Source: Acidovorax sp. RAC01 | Lineage (GTDB): Bacteria > Pseudomonadota > Gammaproteobacteria > Burkholderiales > Burkholderiaceae_C | DNA: 64,000 nucleotides | Direction of reading: 5' to 3' | Assembly (NCBI RefSeq): GCF_001714725.1 | Contig: NZ_CP016447.1 | Coordinates: 2,495,001-2,559,000, forward strand | Made by a program: the position numbers and the translations under genes | Notes under the pieces: generated by a model | What the model was told of the DNA's origin: nothing | The model's input: only the letters and a program-made list of their open reading frames with translations | Database searches by the model: none | Shown here: positions 8,366 through 16,671 of the stretch, in pieces | How the letters are laid out: the number at the start of each line of letters is the position of its first letter | How positions within the stretch are numbered: the first letter of the stretch is position 1

Positions 8366-9139
8366 TCAGATGTCCCTCAGCGCCAGCACGGCAGCCCGCG
8401 CGCGGTCCAGAAAAGGGCGGCGCTCCTCCCCACGCTCCAGCGCTATCGGCGCGCCAAACGTCACCGAGCACAGGATGGGCACGGGCACCACTTCGCCCTT
8501 GGGCATTACCCGCTGCACGTTGTTGATCCACGCGGGCACCAGCACCACCTGCGGAAACATCTGCGCCAGCTTGAACAGGCCCGACTTGAACGGCTGCGGC
8601 TCATCGCCATGGCCGCGCGTGCCTTCCGGAAAGATCACGATCGAGTCGCCGCTCTCCAGCGCCTGCACCAGCGGCGCCAGCGGGTCGGTGGGGGGCAGGG
8701 CGGCGCGCAGCTCTTCGGGTGTGGGTGCGCGCGGCGGGGCCTCCGGCGATGGGTCGGGCCCGCCCGCCATGGCGGTATCGGCATCGGCCGCGGCGCGGGC
8801 CAGGGGCTCCAGCACGCCTACCGCCTCGGAGGGCGCCGCCGGGGCAGCGCGGGCGGGCGTGGCCTGCCGGTCTACATACACGGCGTTGAACACCGCCGTG
8901 GTGATCCACTGGCGAAACGGCGTCTTGGTCCAGTAATCCTTGGCCGCAATGGGGCGGGTGATGGTGCGCAGCTCTTCGGGCAGCGCCGCCCAGATCAGCA
9001 CCATGTCTGCATGGCTCTGGTGGTTGGCAAAGTAGATGCGCTGCTCGGCCTTGGGCGGGCAGCCGTACCAGCGCGCCTGGGAGCCCGTGAGGAGGCGCAC
9101 GATCCCCAGCAGGAGGAAACTCATCAACTTGGCAAGCAT
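8366..9139 (-). CDS. PlsC-like 1-acyl-glycerol-3-phosphate acyltransferase
   Basis: The 257-residue product carries an N-terminal hydrophobic anchor, the acyltransferase motif NHQSHAD (His40...Asp45) and the FPEGTR motif at residues 170-175, followed by the late motif VLVPAWINNVQRVMP. It should acylate lysophosphatidate at the membrane. An Ala/Pro-rich stretch of about 60 residues (92-151) separates the two catalytic motifs where most family members have a short link. The start is the first ATG giving a hydrophobic N-terminus (MLAKLMSFLLLGIVRLL). The frame is open further upstream but encodes Arg-rich junk. No clear ribosome-binding site is seen. Confidence 0.82.
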   Translation of the reverse strand: MLAKLMSFLLLGIVRLLTGSQARWYGCPPKAEQRIYFANHQSHADMVLIWAALPEELRTITRPIAAKDYWTKTPFRQWITTAVFNAVYVDRQATPARAAPAAPSEAVGVLEPLARAAADADTAMAGGPDPSPEAPPRAPTPEELRAALPPTDPLAPLVQALESGDSIVIFPEGTRGHGDEPQPFKSGLFKLAQMFPQVVLVPAWINNVQRVMPKGEVVPVPILCSVTFGAPIALERGEERRPFLDRARAAVLALRDI

Positions 9140-9176
9140 GGCGGGGATGATACGGGGCGGGTTGTGGGGCGGCAGG

Positions 9177-10091
9177 TCACTGGGCCCAGATGCGGTACAC
9201 CCAGAACGCCTCGTCTCCGTGGATGCCTTCATACAGCGCCTGCGGGGCATAGCCGGTAATGCGCCGCGTGGCACGGCACAGGTGCGATTGGTCGGAGTAG
9301 CCCGCACTCGCCGCCACATCTGCCCACTTCACTGAGCCCTGGTTTTCGCCGGCCACGATGGCGTCAAAGAAGGCCTGCTCTGCCTTGCCAAAGCCGCGCA
9401 GCTCGCGCAGGGGCAGCCCGGCCCAGCGCTTGATGCGGCGCTCCAGTTGGCGCAGGCTGCGCCCCGGGGCCGACACGGCGGCGCGCTGCGCCAGGTGCAC
9501 GGCCCAGTCACCGTAGCGTTGTGCCTGCAGCGCGTGCGCCGGGCGGCAGGCCTGCCAGCGGGGTTCCAGAAACGACTCCAGGCAGTCCATGCGGGCGGCG
9601 TCGTCGGGCTGGGTTTGCAACGCCTCGCACATCGCAATCCAGTCGCGTGGCAGCACGGTCTGCGCATCCACCACGCGGTTGGTCAGCGCCTCGGGCTCCA
9701 GTCCGGTCAGCAGATGCAGAGCATCGGGCATGAACATCACCATCATGCCGTGCGTGGGTGCTGCGCAATAGCTGCTGCTGGGCCGGGTGTGGGGGCCTGC
9801 CAGCACCCAGCGACCAGGGTAGGCCTCGCGCGGGCTGTGCAGGCCAGGCATGGTGTCGGGGCGGTCTGCCACCAGGGCTTCGCTGCGTCCTTCAAACCAC
9901 CAGCTCAGGCTGCACAGCGGCGTGGCCGGAAAACGGTTGATGCGCTGTTCATCCGTGAGGTGATAGCCGACCGTGCTGCGTACCATGGAGCCGCGCAGGC
10001 AGGCCGACAGGCTGGCGCGCGGCAGCCACAGCTGGCCCGAGGGAATCAGCCCCTGCGGGTGCCTTGCGGAAGTGGGGACCAGGGTTGCCAT
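9177..10091 (-). CDS. AraC-family transcriptional regulator
   Basis: The 304-residue protein ends in an AraC/XylS DNA-binding domain of two helix-turn-helix units, roughly residues 205-290. The second shows SVKWADVAASAGYSDQSHLCRATRRITGYAPQAL, the typical GYSDQSHxxRxxRRxxGxxP pattern. The N-terminal half is a probable ligand-sensing cupin-like domain without recognisable motifs. It lies divergent to the cytochrome P450 gene, with about 67 bp between the chosen starts, so it probably controls that gene. The start MATLVPTSARHPQ is chosen because longer forms would overlap the P450 5' region. It may respond to the P450 substrate. Confidence 0.82.
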   Translation of the reverse strand: MATLVPTSARHPQGLIPSGQLWLPRASLSACLRGSMVRSTVGYHLTDEQRINRFPATPLCSLSWWFEGRSEALVADRPDTMPGLHSPREAYPGRWVLAGPHTRPSSSYCAAPTHGMMVMFMPDALHLLTGLEPEALTNRVVDAQTVLPRDWIAMCEALQTQPDDAARMDCLESFLEPRWQACRPAHALQAQRYGDWAVHLAQRAAVSAPGRSLRQLERRIKRWAGLPLRELRGFGKAEQAFFDAIVAGENQGSVKWADVAASAGYSDQSHLCRATRRITGYAPQALYEGIHGDEAFWVYRIWAQ

Positions 10092-10158
10092 GCGCCGCGA
10101 GTGTAGGCCAGGGGCGATGTCGAATTCGTTCAATACCGGGCTCCTGCTGCGCTGCACC

Positions 10159-11613
10159 ATGCACTCCATGCACCACGTCACCACCACGGTCCCATCGAAG
10201 CCGGCAACACCGTCCCCCTCTGCGCCGCTTGCGCCAAACCGGCCCCTCCAGCCCGGCGGCCCGCCCAGCCGCTGGTGGGGCCTGCCCCTGCTGTGGGCGA
10301 TGCGCGCAGACTACCTGGGTTTTGTCTCCCGGCTGCAGCGGGAGCACGGTGACCTCACCCGCATGCGGCTGGGCAACGAAGATGCGTGGGACCTCCTGTC
10401 GCCCGACCTCGTGCGCGAGGCGCTGGTCACCCATGCAGACCAGCTGATCCGCTGGGAGCGCGGCATTGATGTGTTCGAGCAGGTGTTCGGCCAGAGCGTG
10501 CTGGTGACCGAGGGCGCCACCTGGCAGCGCCAGCGCCGCATGCTGATGCCTGCTTTTACCCCCAAACGCGTGGCGGGCTACGCGCAGCTCATGACCGATG
10601 CTGCCCGCAGCGCGCTCGATGCTGCCGTGCCCGCTGGCCAGGCCGAAGCCCTGGTGCCCATGGACACGCTCTGGACCGATGTGGCCATGGACGTGATCCT
10701 GCGCACGCTGTTCAGCGAATCAGCAAAGGCCGACGCACGCGATGCCGCCTGGGCTACGCAGACGCTGTCGGAGACAGCCTTCCGCGAAATGTTCATGCCC
10801 TTCACGCTGCCCGACTGGCTGCCCCTGCCCGGCAAGGCCGCCAAACGCCGCGCGCTCAAGGCACTCAAGGGGCTGGTGCAGCGCCACATCGGTGCGCGCA
10901 GCCGGGAGGCGGCAGATTCAGCAGGCGCCCCGCCACGCACCGACCTGCTGCACATGCTGCTGGCGCTGCGCGACGAATCCACTGGCGAGCCGCTGTCGCC
11001 GCAGGAAGTGTTCGACCAGTGCATGGTCAGCTTCCAGGCCGGGCACGAGACCAGCGCCACCACACTGCTGTGGTGGAGCCGCCTGATGGCCGAACACCCC
11101 GAGGCCGCGCAACGCGCACAGGCCGAGGTGGATAGCGTGCTCCCCCCGGGCCAGACGCCCGGCCCCGAGCACCTGGCCCAGCTGCCCTTTCTGTCCGCCA
11201 CGCTCAAGGAGGCGCTGCGCCTGTACCCCCCCATCGCCGCGCTGATGACCCGGCGCACCACCGCACCCATCACGCTGGGCGGCGTGGAGGTGCCCCAGGG
11301 CGCCATGCTGCGCATCACGCCCTGGGTGCTGCACCGGGATGAACGCTGGTTTACCCAGGCCGACCGCTTTGTGCCGGAGCGTTTTCTGGATGACGCCCCG
11401 GCCATCCCCAAAGGCGCGTGGATACCGTTTGGGGTGGGGCCACGCGTCTGCATCGGGCAGCACTTTGCGATGCTGGAAATGACCTTGCTGGCGGCGATGT
11501 TGTTGCAGCGGTACCGGCTGCGCTTGCCGGAGGGGGGGCGGGCCAGCGTGCCCAAGCTGCACGTCACGTTGCGGCCCGAAGGGCCCATGCACCTCTGGCT
11601 GGTGCGGCGCTGA
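10159..11613 (+). CDS. Cytochrome P450
   Basis: The 484-residue product is a class-typical P450. It has an I-helix oxygen-binding motif AGHETSATTL, the K-helix ExxR (EALR), PERF in the meander, and the heme-binding loop FGVGPRVCIGQHFA with the axial Cys. The sequence resembles CYP102/CYP4-like fatty-acid-type enzymes more than camphor-type ones, but the substrate is unknown. No reductase or ferredoxin is fused or adjacent. Several ATGs (10117, 10159, 10168) are possible, and I chose 10159 because the conserved region begins soon after. The AraC gene divergent from it is the probable regulator. Confidence 0.85.
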   Translation: MHSMHHVTTTVPSKPATPSPSAPLAPNRPLQPGGPPSRWWGLPLLWAMRADYLGFVSRLQREHGDLTRMRLGNEDAWDLLSPDLVREALVTHADQLIRWERGIDVFEQVFGQSVLVTEGATWQRQRRMLMPAFTPKRVAGYAQLMTDAARSALDAAVPAGQAEALVPMDTLWTDVAMDVILRTLFSESAKADARDAAWATQTLSETAFREMFMPFTLPDWLPLPGKAAKRRALKALKGLVQRHIGARSREAADSAGAPPRTDLLHMLLALRDESTGEPLSPQEVFDQCMVSFQAGHETSATTLLWWSRLMAEHPEAAQRAQAEVDSVLPPGQTPGPEHLAQLPFLSATLKEALRLYPPIAALMTRRTTAPITLGGVEVPQGAMLRITPWVLHRDERWFTQADRFVPERFLDDAPAIPKGAWIPFGVGPRVCIGQHFAMLEMTLLAAMLLQRYRLRLPEGGRASVPKLHVTLRPEGPMHLWLVRR

Positions 11614-11686
11614 TCAGAAGATCGATTGGCCCTCGGGGCTACGCTTTGTCCTGGTGCGCGTTGTTGTCTTGGGCACCCCGGGCCCG

Positions 11687-12421
11687 TCAGGGAAGGATCG
11701 CTGAATCCATCCGACCCAGAATCGTCCGCGTCCGTCCTGCCAGGTACGCCGACCCCGGCGTCTTCTCGAACCGCTTGGGCGCAGGCAGCATCACCGCCAG
11801 GCGTGCGGCTTCCGCAGGGGTGAGCCTGCTTGCGCTCTTACGAAAGTAATGCTGCGCCGCGGCCTCGGCGCCAAATACGCCCTGGCCCCATTCCACGTTG
11901 TTGAGGTAAATCTCCAGGATGCGCTCCTTGCCCAGCAGCGTTTCCAGCGCCAGCGTGAGCACGAATTCCTGGCCCTTGCGCAGCAGTGTGCGCTCGCCCG
12001 ACAGCAGCAGGTTCTTGGCCAGTTGCTGGGTGATGGTGGAGCCGCCGCGGATCTTGGGTTCACGCGCTGGGCGGTCGGGCGCGCGGGCCTGGGCGCGGCT
12101 GGCCAGGGCTTCGGCCTTGGCGTTGCGTTCCCAGGCTTTTTCGATGGCGTTCCAGTCCACGCCCTCGTGGTTCACAAAGCCGTCGTCTTCCGATGCAATC
12201 ACCGCGCGCTTGAGGTGGTCGGAGATTTGCGCGTAGGGCACCCACTGCTGGCGCCATGGCACGCGGCCCGTGGTGGACAGCAGAGACCACGCTTCCGAGC
12301 GCTGGAACGTGGTGGACTCCGGGTCGATGGCCGCCATGGCGGCAATACGCAGCACAAAAAAGAGCTGCAGGGCCACCAGTGCCAAGAGCACCAGGCCCAG
12401 CCAGCGCAGTACGGCTTTCAT
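11687..12421 (-). CDS. mtgA: Monofunctional peptidoglycan glycosyltransferase
   Basis: The 244-residue protein has one N-terminal transmembrane helix (residues 7-30) followed by a GT51 domain. The catalytic Glu lies in SEDDGFVNHEG (Glu78), and RGGSTITQQLAKNL is at 125-138, with LEIYLNNVEWG after it. It polymerises lipid II glycan strands at the periplasmic face and lacks a transpeptidase domain, which defines MtgA. About 20 Ala/Arg/Pro-rich residues (101-121) are inserted between the first two motifs. It is the last gene of a minus-strand run with the RNB exonuclease, TonB-like protein and aroE, an order I associate with Betaproteobacteria. Confidence 0.93.
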   Translation of the reverse strand: MKAVLRWLGLVLLALVALQLFFVLRIAAMAAIDPESTTFQRSEAWSLLSTTGRVPWRQQWVPYAQISDHLKRAVIASEDDGFVNHEGVDWNAIEKAWERNAKAEALASRAQARAPDRPAREPKIRGGSTITQQLAKNLLLSGERTLLRKGQEFVLTLALETLLGKERILEIYLNNVEWGQGVFGAEAAAQHYFRKSASRLTPAEAARLAVMLPAPKRFEKTPGSAYLAGRTRTILGRMDSAILP

Positions 12422-12509
12422 TGCAGTGTCGTTCCTGGAGTCTGGCGTGGGTTCCGAACTGGCATGACCTTGGAGGACTGTTCTGGCTGAGTTCGTCGCA
12501 GCCTTGCAC

Positions 12510-12544
12510 GGCGCTTCGACAAGCCCAGCGTGAACGGTTCAAGG
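12510..12544. repeat. Dispersed CTTCGACAAG-type repeat between aroE and mtgA
   Basis: The segment contains CTTCGACAAGCCCAGCGTGA followed by ACGG. It matches a short repeat widely scattered between genes in Proteobacteria (typical form: cttcgacaagctcagg-gaacgg). It sits in the 146-bp aroE-mtgA gap. This is one copy in a single orientation, and its function is unknown. Confidence 0.5.
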
Positions 12545-12567
12545 GGTGTGTGCCGATCCATGATGGC

Positions 12568-13410
12568 TCATGCGGCCTGCTGCATTTCGTGCAGCACTTG
12601 CGCTGATGGCGGGCGCACGCCGCGCCACAGGGCAAAGGCCTCTGCCGCCTGCTCCACCAGCATGCCCAGGCCGTCGCGCGGCACCGCGCCGTGGCGCTGC
12701 GCCCAGTCCAGAAAGCCCTGGGCGGCGGGGCCGTACATCATGTCGTAGGCGAGGCTGCCGGGGCGCAGAACGCAGGCCGGCACGGGCACGTCGGCGCCGA
12801 CCAGGCTGCTGGCTGTGGCGTTGATGATGACGTCAAAATTGGCCTCTAGAACTTGTGGTGCAAAGGCTTTTAGCTCTGCTTTTTGTAGCGATGCGAGTGC
12901 GCTGTGCGACGCGACCAGCGCCTGCGCCTTGGCCACGGTGCGGTTGGCAATGGTGATGTGCTGTGCGCCCGCATGCAGCAGCGGGCCCAGTACCCCGGCG
13001 GCCGCGCCACCCGCGCCCACCAGCAGCACGCGCGCGCCCTGCAGGCTGACCCCCGCGTTGCGCGTGATGTCGGCCACCAGGCCCAGGCCGTCGGTGTTAT
13101 CGGCGTGGATGCTGCCGTCGGGCTGGAAGACCAGCGTGTTGGCGGCGCCTGCGAGGTGCACGCGTTCGCTGCACTGCGAGGCCAGCGCCGGCACTTCGAA
13201 CTTGAACGGCACCGTGACGTTGCAGCCGCGTCCGCCCTCGGCGGCAAACGCGCGCACGCCTTCGGCAAAGCCGTCCAGCGGGATCAGGCGGCGTTCGTAG
13301 CGGATGTGCTGGCCGGTCAGTTCGGCAAAGCGGGCGTGGATGGCAGGCGAGCGGCTGTGGGCCACGGGGTTGCCCATCACACAGTACAGGTCGGCAGGGG
13401 TCGTCGTCAT
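12568..13410 (-). CDS. aroE: Shikimate dehydrogenase
   Basis: The 280-residue enzyme reduces 3-dehydroshikimate to shikimate with NADPH. Visible motifs are HSRSPAIH (residues 18-25, shikimate binding), NVTVPFK with catalytic Lys70, ADNTDG with Asp107, the nucleotide loop GAGGAAAGVLG (132-142) and NRT at 156-158, which fits NADPH preference. The start MTTTPADLYCVMGNPV is chosen by family alignment; 25 upstream codons are open but unlike AroE. Residues about 174-191 (SLQKAELKAFAPQVLEAN) are encoded by a copy of the 51-bp dispersed repeat, placed in the variable region before FDVIINATASSL. Confidence 0.95.
   Translation of the reverse strand: MTTTPADLYCVMGNPVAHSRSPAIHARFAELTGQHIRYERRLIPLDGFAEGVRAFAAEGGRGCNVTVPFKFEVPALASQCSERVHLAGAANTLVFQPDGSIHADNTDGLGLVADITRNAGVSLQGARVLLVGAGGAAAGVLGPLLHAGAQHITIANRTVAKAQALVASHSALASLQKAELKAFAPQVLEANFDVIINATASSLVGADVPVPACVLRPGSLAYDMMYGPAAQGFLDWAQRHGAVPRDGLGMLVEQAAEAFALWRGVRPPSAQVLHEMQQAA
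12841..12891. repeat. 51-bp dispersed repeat inside the aroE reading frame
   Basis: The unit begins GGCCTCTAG and has TTTTAGCT at its centre and TTTGTAGCGA at its end. It has the same 51-bp length as the intergenic unit at 47779-47829, with matching landmark positions. Fifty-one is a multiple of three, so it adds 17 codons without a frameshift; this reading frame has no stop. Confidence 0.5.
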
Positions 13411-13524
13411 ACGGGTTGGGGCGTTGTGCAGCGGGGGCGCAGGGCGGCAGCAATCGGCATCAAGAGGCAAGGCAAAGCAAGGCAAGGCATGGGCTGCAGC
13501 GGCGCGTGGCGCGCGTGGCAGGCC

Positions 13525-14385
13525 CTAGCGGACGCTGGTCTCCAGCGTCTGGTCGCGGGTGAACTTGAAGCGCGCCACCATGGCAATCTGGTCGGCCTTT
13601 TTGCGCATCTCGGCGTCAAACGTCCCGAACGGGCCGGCGGCGCGGGCTATGGCTTCGGCGCGGCGGTCCAGCGTGGGGTTGCCTGAGCCCTGGACCACTT
13701 CGGTGGCGAGCACGCGGCCGTCGTGGTTGACGGTGACGATCATGGTCAGCTCGCCATAGAGTTTCTTGCCGCCCTTTTCCGGGAAGTTTTCGGTGCCCTT
13801 GTCCTCGACCTTGCGGCGCAGTGCGTCGTAGTAGATGGCGTAAGACTCTTCGCGCGTGGCGGGGCTGATGTAGCGTTTTTTGGGGCGCGAGTTTTCTTCG
13901 TTGATGCGCTTTTCGATTTCGGCCAGCAGCTTGACGAGCTGGCGGCGCTTTTCCTGCTCGGACAACTGTTCGGCGCTCTGGCTGGGTTTGCGCGGATCGG
14001 GTTCGGGCATGGTGGCCAGCTGCTTGCGCAGCTGGGCCAGCAGCTGGGCCTGCTGTTCCTGCATGGCGTCGAGCTTGCGCTGCTGCTCTTCAAAGTCGTC
14101 GCCGATGGCGGTGAGGGCGGAATATGGCAGCGGGCTGGTGGCACGGCCCTTGGCGGCATCGCCGCCGCCGGCCAGATTGGACTGCGCAATGGCCTGGGCC
14201 TTCTCGGGGCGCTCGTTGGACTTGGCATTGACCAGAATCACTTCGAGCGGCGTGTCCTGGAACACGCGGTTGAAGCCCTCGGGGTCGATGAACCGCACCG
14301 AGATCACCGCGGCATGCAGCGCGGCCGACACCAGCAGCGCCACTTGCAGGGTGCTGAACGTGCGAAGAAAGGCGGGCAGTTTCAT
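13525..14385 (-). CDS. TonB C-terminal-domain protein (TonB/TolA-like)
   Basis: The 286-residue protein has an N-terminal transmembrane anchor (about residues 10-30) and a long charged coiled-coil section rich in Gln, Glu, Lys and Arg (about 95-170). It ends in a TonB-type domain, with the pattern YGELTMIVTVNHDGRVLATEVVQGSGNPTLDRRAEAIARAAGPFG at about 211-255. Such proteins span the periplasm to energise outer-membrane receptors, or act in envelope tethering like TolA. No exbBD or tolQR is adjacent, so the partner is unknown. It lies between the RNB exonuclease and aroE with short gaps and is probably cotranscribed. Confidence 0.82.
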   Translation of the reverse strand: MKLPAFLRTFSTLQVALLVSAALHAAVISVRFIDPEGFNRVFQDTPLEVILVNAKSNERPEKAQAIAQSNLAGGGDAAKGRATSPLPYSALTAIGDDFEEQQRKLDAMQEQQAQLLAQLRKQLATMPEPDPRKPSQSAEQLSEQEKRRQLVKLLAEIEKRINEENSRPKKRYISPATREESYAIYYDALRRKVEDKGTENFPEKGGKKLYGELTMIVTVNHDGRVLATEVVQGSGNPTLDRRAEAIARAAGPFGTFDAEMRKKADQIAMVARFKFTRDQTLETSVR

Positions 14386-14448
14386 CGGGGTCTGGCGTGC
14401 GGGAAAAGGCGGGTTTCGAAGCGTGCCGGATTATCCAGTGGCCTGGCC

Positions 14449-16524
14449 TCAGCCGCCAGCGGCGGGCGCGGCGGCGGGTTCGGCGTCGGCCATGTCCACC
14501 GCAATGGCGATGGGGCCGGCCACGGCGTCATCGTCTTCCGACTCGTCGCCCACCGGGCCGTCGTCGCTCGCGTCGGCCGGGTCGTCCAGGCGCTCGATCA
14601 CGGTGCCGTGGATGTCCAGGGTGATCTCGTCCACCTCGCCCAGCTTCACCTTCAGGCGTGCGCCGCGCGGCAGGTTTTGCGCGCCCAGCACCGGGAACAC
14701 GAGCGGAATGTCATCGGCCCGCACCAGGAAGCTGCCCCCGGGGCCTTCCTTGAAGACGGTGGCGTTGAGTTCGGTGATGCCGTTTTGCTCCACGTATTTC
14801 AGTGTCCAGAAGCGTTCCATGCCCGCCTGGTAGCCGTTGTAGGCACTGTAGGCCGCATCAAAGCTGCTGATGATGGAAAACAGGTCGGCATCCTTGGGCT
14901 TGAAGGGCGCGGCCAGCGCGGCCGTGGCGCCGTGGCGGGCGCAGGCAATGATCTGCCACTGGTTGACCAGGTCGGTGTAGCGGCGCAGGGGCGATGTGGC
15001 CCACGAATACGCTTTGACGCCGATGCCCGCGTGCGGCAGTGCCTTGGTGCCCATGCGCACCTTCACGCCGGGCGCCATGCTGGCCTGGCTGCGGTAGATG
15101 CCCGGCACGCCCAGCTCGGCCATCCAGCTGCCCCAGGTGCTGTTGGCCACGATCATGGCTTCGGCCACGATCAGGTCGAGCGGCGCGCCGCGCTGGCGCA
15201 CGCTGATCTGCACCTGCTCGTTGCCCGTGGGTTCGGCGCCGTCGTTGCCCACCAGGCGGAAGTTGTAGTCCGGCCGGTTGAAGTTTTCGGGCTTGCCGCG
15301 CACCACTTCGCGGCGGGTTTTGAGTTCCTTGGCGAGGCGATGCAAAAATGATAGCTGCGGACGAAGATCAGACAAGCGCTGGGGGTCGTTTTGGTGCTCA
15401 AACGCCGGGTTCGAGAGCCATTCTTCCGTCACCACGCTGTCGAGCTGGTCGTGGCGCAGGTTGGCGGCCACGTGCACGCGCTCCAGCTTGGTCTCAGAGC
15501 CCTTGAACTCCAGCGTCGCCTCATCAATGGTGACGTACAGCGACACGGCCGGGTTGGCGCGGCCTTCGTCCAGCGTGTACGTCTGCACCACGGCGTCGGG
15601 CAGCATGGTGATCTTGTAGCCCGGCATGTAGACCGTGGACAGCCGGGCGCGGCCGAGCTGGTCAATCGCGCTGCCGGGCTGGATGGCCAAGCCCGGCGCG
15701 GCGATGTGGATGCCCAGCACCACCGTGCCCGTGCCCAGACCCTGCACCGACAGCGCATCGTCGATTTCGGTGGTCTGCGAATCGTCGATGGAATACGCCT
15801 GCGCGGTGGACAGCGGCAGCTCGTCCGCAATGGCGGGCGCCGTGACGGCCGGGAAGCCCGTGCCCTTGGGGAAGTTGTCGAACAGAAAGCGCTTCCAGTG
15901 GAACTGGTAGCTCGAATCAATGGCCCCTGCCTTTTGCAGCAGATCGAGCGGCGCGGTGTGCGTGGCGCGGCTGGCCTCGACCACGGCCTTGTACTCGGGC
16001 GCGTTCTTGTCGGGCCTGAACAGGATCTTGTAGAGCTGTTCCCGGATGGGCTGCGGGCATTCGCCGCGGCCCAGGGCCGCGGCCCATTCGTCGATCTGCG
16101 CGAGGATGGCCTTTTTCTTCTCGATGGCGGCCAGCGCCTGCTGCAGGATCTCGGCCGACGCCTTCTTGAACCGGCCCTTGCCGGCGCGGCGGAAGTAGTG
16201 CGGGGCGTCGTACAGGCGAAACAGCGCACCGGCCTGCTGGGCCAGCGTGGCGTTCTCCGAAAAGTAGTCGCGCGCCAGGTCGGCAAAGCCGAATTCGTCT
16301 TCGGGCGCGAACTCCCAGGCCAGGTCCAGCTCGATGGACTCGGCCACAGCTTGCGCCTGGGCCATGAATTCGGCCGGGGCGGGCTTTTCAAACTTGAGGA
16401 GGATGTGGGCCGCCTTGGCCTTGACCCGTTTGCCCGAATCAAGCTCGATCTGGGCGGATGTGTCGGCTTCCGACAGGATGCGTCCGGCCATGAACTTGCC
16501 GGCGTCTTCAAACAATGCGTGCAT
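14449..16524 (-). CDS. RNB-domain exoribonuclease (RNase II/R family)
   Basis: The 691-residue protein contains an RNB catalytic domain. The Asp-rich active site is visible at about residues 242-260 (SIDDSQTTEIDDALSV), and HIAAPGLAIQPGSAIDQLGRARLSTVYMPG and WATSPLRRYTDLVNQ follow. It should degrade RNA 3' to 5'. N-terminal cold-shock domains typical of RNase R are not obvious, and the C-terminal S1-like barrel is short, so it resembles the betaproteobacterial VacB/RNase II-like group. The start MHALFEDAGKFMAGRIL is chosen by family resemblance over a longer open frame. Residues about 376-393 (DPQRLSDLRPQ region) coincide with a dispersed repeat inserted in frame. Confidence 0.88.
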   Translation of the reverse strand: MHALFEDAGKFMAGRILSEADTSAQIELDSGKRVKAKAAHILLKFEKPAPAEFMAQAQAVAESIELDLAWEFAPEDEFGFADLARDYFSENATLAQQAGALFRLYDAPHYFRRAGKGRFKKASAEILQQALAAIEKKKAILAQIDEWAAALGRGECPQPIREQLYKILFRPDKNAPEYKAVVEASRATHTAPLDLLQKAGAIDSSYQFHWKRFLFDNFPKGTGFPAVTAPAIADELPLSTAQAYSIDDSQTTEIDDALSVQGLGTGTVVLGIHIAAPGLAIQPGSAIDQLGRARLSTVYMPGYKITMLPDAVVQTYTLDEGRANPAVSLYVTIDEATLEFKGSETKLERVHVAANLRHDQLDSVVTEEWLSNPAFEHQNDPQRLSDLRPQLSFLHRLAKELKTRREVVRGKPENFNRPDYNFRLVGNDGAEPTGNEQVQISVRQRGAPLDLIVAEAMIVANSTWGSWMAELGVPGIYRSQASMAPGVKVRMGTKALPHAGIGVKAYSWATSPLRRYTDLVNQWQIIACARHGATAALAAPFKPKDADLFSIISSFDAAYSAYNGYQAGMERFWTLKYVEQNGITELNATVFKEGPGGSFLVRADDIPLVFPVLGAQNLPRGARLKVKLGEVDEITLDIHGTVIERLDDPADASDDGPVGDESEDDDAVAGPIAIAVDMADAEPAAAPAAGG
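15341..15391. repeat. 51-bp-type dispersed repeat inside the RNB exonuclease frame
   Basis: The forward strand shows AAAAATGATAGCTGCGG, then GACAAGCGCTGGGGGTC, then GTTTT. These are the landmarks of the dispersed repeat in the same order and spacing as at 7201-7251. The frame passes through without interruption. Confidence 0.55.
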
Positions 16525-16671
16525 GGCGCGGATTGTCCCATGGGCGCTGTGGCGCAGTTGCGTACCTGCGCCCGCCTCTGCGCGGGGCGCGTCTTCCACG
16601 CCCTATGATGCGCAGCCGTCGGGCGTGCGCTGCACGGACCGCTGCATCCCGTACCGATCGATTGAGCTCCC

